Below the pieces are notes generated by a model. It had not been told where the DNA came from, searched no databases, and saw only the letters and a list, made by a program, of their open reading frames with translations. Both the position numbers and the translations under genes were made by a program. 5,173 nucleotides of DNA from Candidatus Adiutrix sp. (GTDB lineage Bacteria; Desulfobacterota; Desulfarculia; Adiutricales; Adiutricaceae): contig JAITUX010000081.1 of the NCBI GenBank assembly GCA_031286085.1, forward strand, positions 1 to 5,173, given 5' to 3'. Positions within the stretch are counted from its first letter, which is position 1; each line of letters begins with the position of its first letter. Shown in pieces: positions 1 through 4,915 of the stretch.

Positions 1-828
1 CATAAGGGCTGGTTCTTCGGCCCTGGGCTCCACCGCGGCCAGGGCGGCCACGGCTTCCTTGGCCAGTTGGTGGCCGGCCAGTTGCCGGTCGATGAGGTCT
101 CCCAGCTCGGCCCGCCCCACGCCCCGGTGGCAGCCCAGGCCCAGGAAGATGACCCGGGGTCTCAGCACCAGGTCCAGGGGGGTGACCGGCGCCAGGCGGT
201 AATCGACCACCACCCGGGGTGAGGAGGGGTCGGCGAATTCAAAGCAGTCGGGCCAGAACCCCAGGTGGGGGGTCAGAAAGCCCTGGGGGTCGCTGACCCG
301 GACTATGTCCCCCTCGACCAGGCAGCGGCTGAAGTAGGCCAGCCGGGAGAAATTCTCCACGGCCAGACCGTGGTCCCTAGCCAGCATTTCCAGGGCCGGC
401 CGGTCTTCGATATCCGTGGCGGTGCTGATGACCGCCTGGCCGGCCGTGGCCCGGGCCGCCGCCTCGGCCAGCCGGTTGCCCCCGCCCAGGTGGCCGGAAA
501 GGAGGCTTATGGCGAAGCGGCCGTCCTGGGGCAGGACCACCACGGCCGGGTCGCCGGTCTTGGATTTCAAGAGGGGGGCGATGAGCCTCACCGCCAGGCC
601 CGTGGCGGCCACGATTACATGGCCGCTCACGGCGTTGAAGCGCGAGGCCAGGGCTTCGCCCAAGGTCTCGAAGTGGAGAGAGGGGCCGAATTCGTCCGCC
701 AGCCGCCGGGGCAGGTGGAGGGTCGGGTCGTAGCCGGCCTCGGCCAGGCCCAGGCTGAGGCGCCGGGCCAGGGCCGCCCCGCGGCGGGTCAGGGCGTAAA
801 CGGCGACGGTCGGAAGTCGGGCCGCCAC
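1..828 (-). CDS. cbiG: Cobalt-precorrin-5A hydrolase CbiG (C-terminus cut by window edge)
   Basis: CbiG opens the delta-lactone ring of cobalt-precorrin-5A and expels the former C20 meso carbon as acetaldehyde, giving cobalt-precorrin-5B in the cytoplasmic anaerobic cobalamin pathway. I translated 276 residues in the window. The N-terminal domain begins AVYALTRRGAALARRL (9-24), followed by a VAATGLAVRLIAPLL stretch (73-87), the family signature LLSGHLGGGNRLAEAAA (109-125) and an ISTATDIEDRPALE stretch (134-147). The C-terminal domain opens with VIFLGLGCHRGVG (226-238), followed by the conserved late helix region ending EEPALM (271-276). The family is usually about 330-370 residues, so some 60-90 residues lie beyond the left edge. 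The start is GTG at 828-826: it is the first possible start after the cbiF stop and is preceded by AGGA at 7-nt spacing. One codon (CCC) separates it from the cbiF stop in the same frame, so translational coupling is likely. A fusion to CbiH/CobJ at the missing end, known in some anaerobes, cannot be excluded. Confidence 0.95.
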   Translation of the reverse strand, partial: MAARLPTVAVYALTRRGAALARRLSLGLAEAGYDPTLHLPRRLADEFGPSLHFETLGEALASRFNAVSGHVIVAATGLAVRLIAPLLKSKTGDPAVVVLPQDGRFAISLLSGHLGGGNRLAEAAARATAGQAVISTATDIEDRPALEMLARDHGLAVENFSRLAYFSRCLVEGDIVRVSDPQGFLTPHLGFWPDCFEFADPSSPRVVVDYRLAPVTPLDLVLRPRVIFLGLGCHRGVGRAELGDLIDRQLAGHQLAKEAVAALAAVEPRAEEPALM

Positions 829-831
829 GGG

Positions 832-1605
832 CTAGTCCTGCGCGGCGCGGTGGGCGTGGCTGAACTTGGCGTCATAGAGACGGCTGGCCGGGACGGCGGT
901 CCGGTGGCGGAGGGCGGCCACGGCCGGCCCGGCCAGGATCAGGGTGTGGCGGGAAAGGTTTTCGGCCGCCAGGGTTTCGGCCAGCCTTTCGCAGGTGGTC
1001 CAGACCAGGCGGGCGTCCGGCCAGGTGGCCCGGTGGCAGAGGGCCAGGGGGGCCTGGGGGCCGTAGCCTTGGGCCAGGGCCCGGCCGGCTTCCTCCCCCA
1101 GGTCGGCTGAGAGGTAGAGGGCTAGGGAGGCCCCGATGGCGGCCAGGGCGGCCAGGTTTTCGCCTTCGGGCACGGGGGTGCGTCCGGCGGCGCGGGTGAT
1201 GATTAGGGTCTGGGTTATTTCCGGGAGGGTGAATTCCAGGCCCAGGCCGGCGGCGGCGGCCAGGGCCGAGGTGACTCCGGGAATGACCCGGGCGGGCACG
1301 CCCCGGTCCATGAGGGCCGAGATCTGTTCGTGGATGGCCCCGTAAAGTGACGGGTCGCCGGTGTGGAGGCGCACCACTTTCTGGCCGTTTTCATGGCCCC
1401 GGGCCATAATATCCACTATCTCTTCAAGGTTCAGGGGGGCGGAATCCACCCGCCGGGCCTCGGGCCTGGCCCAGTCAAGAAGCGCCGGGTTGACCAGGGA
1501 ACCGGCGTGGACCACCAGGTCGGCCTCGGCCAGGGCGTCGCGGCCGGCCACGGTGATGAGGTCCGGGTCGCCCGGGCCGGCGCCCACAAAGAGAACCGGG
1601 GTCAT
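832..1605 (-). CDS. cbiF: Cobalt-precorrin-4 C(11)-methyltransferase CbiF (CobM family)
   Basis: CbiF transfers a methyl group from S-adenosylmethionine to C11 of cobalt-precorrin-4, giving cobalt-precorrin-5A. The protein has 257 residues, a normal family length, and is a single class III tetrapyrrole methylase. Visible motifs are the N-terminal loop VGAGPGDPDLITV (7-19), VVHAGSLVNPALL (31-43), the SAM-site motif LHTGDPSLYGAIHEQ (80-94), PGVTSALAAAAGLGLEFTLP (109-128) with the following EITQTLIITRAAGRTPVPEGE (129-149), and the C-terminal SRLYDAKFSHAHR (241-253). The PEITQT and RTPVPEGE segments distinguish CbiF/CobM from CbiL, CbiH and CobA. The ATG overlaps the cbiET stop as ATGA (4 nt shared), and a GGGG run about 9 nt upstream may serve as ribosome binding site. 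It ends with an amber TAG at 834-832, 3 nt before cbiG. The protein has only two lysines, in line with strong GC pressure. Function assignment is secure. Confidence 0.97.
   Translation of the reverse strand: MTPVLFVGAGPGDPDLITVAGRDALAEADLVVHAGSLVNPALLDWARPEARRVDSAPLNLEEIVDIMARGHENGQKVVRLHTGDPSLYGAIHEQISALMDRGVPARVIPGVTSALAAAAGLGLEFTLPEITQTLIITRAAGRTPVPEGENLAALAAIGASLALYLSADLGEEAGRALAQGYGPQAPLALCHRATWPDARLVWTTCERLAETLAAENLSRHTLILAGPAVAALRHRTAVPASRLYDAKFSHAHRAAQD
836..839 (-). promoter_or_regulatory. Ribosome binding site of cbiG
   Basis: AGGA on the minus strand lies 7 nt before the GTG at 828-826. It sits inside the last codons of cbiF and supports the GTG as the true cbiG start, since no ATG is available near the conserved N-terminus. 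Confidence 0.6.
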
Positions 1606-2843
1606 TGGCTTTTGCCCCGCACCAGCCAGACCTGGTTAAGGGGCTTGAGCATGAGGCTGTCGCTCAAGGGCTCGGAGCGGGCCGCCTGTATCTGGGTCAC
1701 GGACAATTCCAGCCCGGCCTCCTTGATGGCCTTGGCGGCCAGGTTCAGGGAATCCAGGCTGACCGCGTTGGCCAGGATGAGCCCTTGGGGCCGGAGCTTG
1801 TTCTTGGCCGTTTTGATTATCCGCGGCAGGGCCTCGCCTCCGCCGCCGATGAAGACGCGATCCGGCGGGGGCAAATGGTTCATGGCCGCCAGGGAGTCGT
1901 CCTCGACCACCTCGACTTGGGTGGCCCCGAAGAAGGCCCGGTTGGCGGCTATCTGTTCCGAGCGCAGGGGTGATTTTTCCACGGCCCAGACCGAGCCGTG
2001 CGGGAGCAGGGAGGCCGCCTCGATGGAGATGGAGCCGCTGCCGGCGCCCAGGTCCCACAAGAGGTGATCGGGCTGGAGTTCCAGAAGGCCCAGGGCCACC
2101 ACCCTTATTTCCAGCTTGGTTATCAGGCCGGCCTCGTGGCTGAAGGCGTTCTCCGGCATGCCCAGGTAGATGTGGGCCGGCCGCTCCAGGCATTCCAGCA
2201 CCACCAGGTTCAGGGGCGAGAATTTGCGCAATTTGGCGTCGAAGAGGGTCCAGGTGGTGCAGCGTTCGTCCTGGGTGCCCAGGTCTTCAAAGACTATCAT
2301 GCGCCAGTTGTGCTGGCCCCGGCCCAGGAGGCGCTTGGCGATGACCGTCGGGGTGTTGTCCGCGTCGGTGTAGATGGCCACGAAGCCCGAGCCGGAATAG
2401 TGGCTGGCCCGGAACAGGGCGCTCCATAAAGCGGTCTGGGATTCGCGGCCGTGGAGGCTCACCACCTCGGTGTGCGCCCAGCTGGTCTTGAGGCGGGCGA
2501 AGGCCTGCTGCACCAGGGTGGGGGCGGGTATTATGGTCACCGACTCCGGCCCGATGACGTTCAGGAGTTTTTGGGCCAGGCCATAGTGGTTGGGGTCGCC
2601 GCTGGCCAGCACCACCACTTTTTTGCCTTTGCGCTGCAGGGCTTTGAGTTCCTTCAGCCAGCCTTCAATGGGCAGGCTTAAGCGCAGCTTGTCGGCCTTG
2701 GCCCCGGGGAAAAGCTTCAACAGGCGGTCGCCGGCGCCTATGACGTCGGCCTCTTCTATCAGGGCGGCGACGGCCGGGGGCAGCCACTGGGGATTGGGGA
2801 GCAGGCCGATCAGGTGAAGGGTCGGTTTGGGTTTTTCCGCCAT
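1602..2843 (-). CDS. cbiET: Bifunctional cobalt-precorrin-7 C5-methyltransferase / precorrin-6B C15-methyltransferase (decarboxylating), CbiE-CbiT fusion (CobL-like)
   Basis: This 413-residue protein joins the two enzymes that methylate C5 and C15 and decarboxylate the C12 acetate side chain, converting the precorrin-6B stage to cobalt-precorrin-8. The CbiE half (about 1-220) is a class III tetrapyrrole methylase with VVVLASGDPNHYGLA (76-90), IPAPTLVQQAFARL (105-118), VVSLHGR (127-133) and FSPLNLVVLE (208-217). The CbiT half (about 228-413) is a class I Rossmann methyltransferase. It has the entry motif GMPENAFSHEAGLITKLEIR (228-247), SAM motif I DLGAGSGSISIEAA (264-277), an acidic strand end AVEKS (287-291) and RVFIGGGGEALPRII (329-343). 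The usual glycine-rich GxGPGD loop at the CbiE N-terminus is replaced by LIGLLPNPQWLPPAV (11-25). Fused E-T proteins (CobL-type, about 400 residues) are common, so this is one gene and not a misjoined pair. The ATG at 2843-2841 has AGGA 4 nt upstream; the stop overlaps the cbiF start. Lysine content (24 of 413) is well above that of neighbouring proteins. Confidence 0.96.
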   Translation of the reverse strand: MAEKPKPTLHLIGLLPNPQWLPPAVAALIEEADVIGAGDRLLKLFPGAKADKLRLSLPIEGWLKELKALQRKGKKVVVLASGDPNHYGLAQKLLNVIGPESVTIIPAPTLVQQAFARLKTSWAHTEVVSLHGRESQTALWSALFRASHYSGSGFVAIYTDADNTPTVIAKRLLGRGQHNWRMIVFEDLGTQDERCTTWTLFDAKLRKFSPLNLVVLECLERPAHIYLGMPENAFSHEAGLITKLEIRVVALGLLELQPDHLLWDLGAGSGSISIEAASLLPHGSVWAVEKSPLRSEQIAANRAFFGATQVEVVEDDSLAAMNHLPPPDRVFIGGGGEALPRIIKTAKNKLRPQGLILANAVSLDSLNLAAKAIKEAGLELSVTQIQAARSEPLSDSLMLKPLNQVWLVRGKSQ

Positions 2844-2847
2844 GGCG

Positions 2848-2851
2848 TCCT
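2848..2851 (-). promoter_or_regulatory. Ribosome binding site of cbiET
   Basis: AGGA on the minus strand, 4 nt before the ATG at 2843-2841, within the 41-nt gap after cbiD. The gap shows no obvious hairpin with a U-tract and no clear promoter, so cotranscription with cbiD is the simplest reading. Confidence 0.55.
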
Positions 2852-2884
2852 ACTTTGCGTTCTTGGTTTCAGGGCCGGCTGCGG

Positions 2885-4030
2885 TCAATCCAGACCGGCC
2901 GAGGCCAGCGGTTCGCCGTCGTAATTGAAAAGGGTCAGCCGCAGCCGGGGCCCGGGGCCGGCCCAAAGGCGGGCCGAAGCCAGAACCCTGGCCGCCACCG
3001 CCTCCGCCGCCTGGCTGGCCAGCCCGGCTTCTTTCAATATATCCAAGGCCGCCCTGGCCGTCATGGCCCGGGCCGCGGCGGCCCGGACGTCCGGCGGGGC
3101 CAGGCCGGCCAGCCAGTCGGCCAGGAGGGCCGGGTCCTGGTCCCGCCTATGGGCGTGGGTGTTGGCCAGGCCGGCGGCCTGCTTGACGGCCTTGCCGAAA
3201 AAGACCGCCAGATTGATGGTCGCAAAGCCGCCGGCCGCGGCTTTTTTCAGGCTGTCGCCGAAAAAATCGGCGATCTGCACAAAGGCCTCCTCGGTCAGGT
3301 CCGGCCGGCCGGCCCGGGCCAGTTTCTCGCTCTGGCGGCCGGTGGTGAGCACCACTTCCCTTAAGCCCAGGGCCCGGGCCAGGTTGAGCGCGCTTTCGAC
3401 GGTGGCCAGGTAGGCCTCGTGGGAAAAGGGCTTGACCAGGCCCGTGGTGCCCAGGATGGACAGGCCCCCGACAATGCCCAGGCGGGGGTTCAGCGTCCTG
3501 GCCGCCAGTTCCAGGCCGTTTTCCACGAAAATTTCCGCGGCCAGGCCGCCCGGGAAAGGGGCCAGATTGGTCTTGAGCATGGCCCGGGGAACGGGGTTGA
3601 TGGCCCATTCACCCGGGGGCAGAACCAGCCCCGGCTTGGTCACCCGGCCCACGCCCGGACCGCCGGAGAGGGCCAGGCCCCCGCTTGGCCGGCGGCGAAG
3701 GCGGACCCCTATGACCGCCCCGTTGGTGACGTCCGGGTCGTCGCCGGCGTCTTTTATGACCGTGGCCTCGGCTTCGCCGGCCGTAAGTAAGCGGCCGGCG
3801 GCCACCGGCACGGCCAGGGCCCCGCCGTCAGGCAGCCGCACCTGGACCTCTTCCGGCCGGGTTTCGCCGGCCAGGAGCCTGGCCGCGGCCAGGGCGGCGG
3901 CGGTGGCCGCCGTGCCCGTGGTGAAGCCGGACTTAAGCGGCCGGTCCGGCGGGGCGGGGGTTTCCTCGTCGTCGGTTTCCGTCCAGTCCGCCTCCGAATC
4001 GTTCCGGCGCATTTCAGGCGGCCCCGCCAT
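2885..4030 (-). CDS. cbiD: Cobalt-precorrin-5B C(1)-methyltransferase CbiD
   Basis: CbiD uses S-adenosylmethionine to methylate C1 of cobalt-precorrin-5B, a step specific to the anaerobic cobalamin route; it is unrelated in fold to the tetrapyrrole methylases around it. Family motifs are easy to see: LKSGFTTGTAATAAALAAAR (32-51), IKDAGDDPDVTNGAVIG (92-108), GVGRVTKPGLVLPPGEWAIN (126-145) running into PVPR (146-149), VGGLSILGTTGLVKPFSHEA (187-206) and NLAVFFGKAVKQAAGLANTH (273-292). At 381 residues the length is normal to slightly long, because about 30 acidic and proline-rich residues precede the first conserved motif. The start is uncertain. ATG at 4030 overlaps cbiC by 17 nt with no well-spaced ribosome site; ATG at 4012 (residue 7) lies one base after the cbiC stop (TGA A ATG), a classic coupling arrangement. 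Either start leaves the conserved protein intact. The gene is strongly GC- and alanine-rich. Function is secure; the exact N-terminus is not. Confidence 0.97.
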   Translation of the reverse strand: MAGPPEMRRNDSEADWTETDDEETPAPPDRPLKSGFTTGTAATAAALAAARLLAGETRPEEVQVRLPDGGALAVPVAAGRLLTAGEAEATVIKDAGDDPDVTNGAVIGVRLRRRPSGGLALSGGPGVGRVTKPGLVLPPGEWAINPVPRAMLKTNLAPFPGGLAAEIFVENGLELAARTLNPRLGIVGGLSILGTTGLVKPFSHEAYLATVESALNLARALGLREVVLTTGRQSEKLARAGRPDLTEEAFVQIADFFGDSLKKAAAGGFATINLAVFFGKAVKQAAGLANTHAHRRDQDPALLADWLAGLAPPDVRAAAARAMTARAALDILKEAGLASQAAEAVAARVLASARLWAGPGPRLRLTLFNYDGEPLASAGLD

Positions 4031-4712
4031 TTTCCGGCCGGTGGGCCAGTTCGGCCAGGGCGTTGATGACCGCGGCGGCCACGTTTGAACCGCCTTTGCG
4101 GCTCCGGTTGGTTATATGGGGGTAGGCCTCGGCCTGGAGCGCCGTCTTGGCCTCGACGGCGTTGACGAAGCCCACCGGCAGGCCCACGATGAGACGGGGC
4201 CGGGGCCAGCCCGGTTCGGAGCCCAGCTTTTCCAGGAGCCGGAAAAGGGCGGTGGGCGCGTTGCCGACGACCCATAGGCCGCCCTGGCCGTTTTTGAAAA
4301 ACAGCTCGTGGGCCAGGTCCACCGCGGCCAAGGCGCGGGTGGAGCCGGTTTCCCGGGCCAGGCGCCGGGTTCTCTCATCGGCGATGAGACAGACCAGGGG
4401 GTTGCCCCAGGCGGCCAGGCGGGCGGCGTTGATGCCGCAGAGAGCCATCTTCGTGTCGGTGACTATGGCCGCGCCGGCGCGCAGGGCTTCAAGGCCCGCG
4501 GAAACGGCCCCGGGGCTGATGACGGTCCCGGACACATACTCGAAATCGGCGCTGGTGTGGACCAGGCGCCGCACTATTGTCCATTCGGCCTCGTTCCATT
4601 TATGGGGGCCGGCTTCGGCGTCGATTATGGCAAAGCTCCGCTCTTCAATGGCTTGGGGAGACAGTTTCCATTCAGGCCACGGGGCCGGCGGCTTTGCGGT
4701 TAGAGGCGTCAA
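4014..4712 (-). CDS. cbiC: Cobalt-precorrin-8 methylmutase CbiC (CobH family)
   Basis: CbiC catalyses the 1,5-sigmatropic shift of the C11 methyl group to C12, making cobyrinate from cobalt-precorrin-8; it is cytoplasmic and needs no cofactor. The 232-residue length is slightly above the usual ~210 because of about 15-20 extra N-terminal residues. Motifs in order: AIEERSFAIID (21-31), RRLVHTSADFEYV (48-60) with the family's catalytic histidine at H52, AAIVTDTKMALCGI (81-94), WVVGNAPTALFRLLE (147-161), IVGLPVGFVNAVEAK (175-189) and SRKGGSNVAAAVINALAELA (204-223). The start is taken as TTG at 4712-4710. The frame stays open upstream to a TAA at 4790-4788 but contains no ATG or GTG there, and no ATG or GTG occurs between the TTG and the first conserved motif. 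A GGA about 12 nt upstream is a poor ribosome site. It is the first cbi gene of the visible cluster and its 3' end touches or overlaps cbiD. Identity is secure; the start is moderately so. Confidence 0.96.
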   Translation of the reverse strand: MTPLTAKPPAPWPEWKLSPQAIEERSFAIIDAEAGPHKWNEAEWTIVRRLVHTSADFEYVSGTVISPGAVSAGLEALRAGAAIVTDTKMALCGINAARLAAWGNPLVCLIADERTRRLARETGSTRALAAVDLAHELFFKNGQGGLWVVGNAPTALFRLLEKLGSEPGWPRPRLIVGLPVGFVNAVEAKTALQAEAYPHITNRSRKGGSNVAAAVINALAELAHRPENGGAA

Positions 4713-4737
4713 GATATGGTGGGTTCCAGGTTCGTTG

Positions 4738-4743
4738 CTATAA
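4738..4743 (-). promoter_or_regulatory. Possible -10 element upstream of cbiC
   Basis: The only AT-rich patch between the upstream gene and cbiC is about 4738-4756. On the minus strand it contains TTATAG, 25 nt before the cbiC TTG. No clear -35 box lies at 16-18 nt from it; the nearest TTGCCG-like hexamer is about 25 nt away. It could be a promoter for the cbi operon but the evidence is weak. Confidence 0.25.
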
Positions 4744-4756
4744 GTAAATTCCAGTA

Positions 4757-4831
4757 GGCTTCCGGCTTCGGCAACCTGCCTCCGCGCTTACCCGTTGCCC
4801 GCCGGCTATGGGGCCTGGGGCCTATGGCCCC
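4757..4831. repeat. Tandem repeat unit 1, structured GC-rich element (cbiC-proximal)
   Basis: This copy matches 4837-4913 closely; the best aligned core is 4766-4831. It can fold as a stem: GGCAAC at 4770-4775 pairs with GTTGCC at 4794-4799 around an 18-nt loop, extended by CCGGC at 4762-4766 pairing with GCCGG at 4801-4805. A second, perfect inverted repeat (GGGGCC, TAT, GGCCCC) occupies 4817-4831. It matches no element I can name. It may be a dispersed intergenic repeat, or part of a leader RNA of the cbi operon. Confidence 0.8.
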
Positions 4832-4836
4832 AGAGT

Positions 4837-4913
4837 GGCCTCCCGACTTCGGCAACCTGCCTCCGCACTGGCCCGTTGCCCGCCGGCTATGGGGTCTCTG
4901 GGCCTATGGCCCC
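4837..4913. repeat. Tandem repeat unit 2, structured GC-rich element (distal to cbiC)
   Basis: Second copy, offset 81 nt from unit 1 (82 at its end). GGCAAC at 4851-4856 pairs with GTTGCC at 4875-4880. The outer stem 4843-4847 with 4882-4886 is kept except for one change, which is a G-U wobble in a minus-strand RNA but an A-C mismatch in a plus-strand RNA. A 5-bp inverted repeat around TAT spans 4900-4912. The unit begins, in minus-strand order, only 2 nt after the stop of the upstream gene. The hairpin there has no U-tract, so I do not call it a terminator. Confidence 0.8.
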
Positions 4914-4915
4914 GG

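Noticed and set aside
265..1110. Long plus-strand open frame opposite cbiG and cbiF
   Set aside because: It is Gly/Gln/Arg-rich low-complexity shadow coding caused by high GC on the strand opposite two conserved genes; no domain or ribosome site supports it. The same holds for the other plus-strand frames across 416-4743.
1602..2843. Aerobic-route CobL and oxygen-dependent cobalamin pathway
   Set aside because: The E-T fusion resembles CobL, but adjacent CbiD and CbiG mark the anaerobic route and no CobG, CobF or CobN is visible.
3147..4378. Additional minus-strand open frames overlapping cbiD and cbiC in other frames (3147-3608, 3754-4275, 4112-4378)
   Set aside because: Their translations are Pro/Gly/Arg-rich and lack any motif, while the cbiC and cbiD frames show clear family signatures through the same bases.
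4757..4913. CRISPR array
   Set aside because: Only two copies, with repeat units that fill the whole ~81-nt period and no unique spacers.
4713..4915. Cobalamin riboswitch
   Set aside because: Only loose fragments resembling the GCCACTG core and B12 box are present, in wrong spacing and duplicated with the repeat. Not callable without a covariance-model search.
4900..4915. Rho-independent terminator after the gene at 4916-5173
   Set aside because: A GC hairpin is present but there is no U-rich tract downstream on the minus strand.
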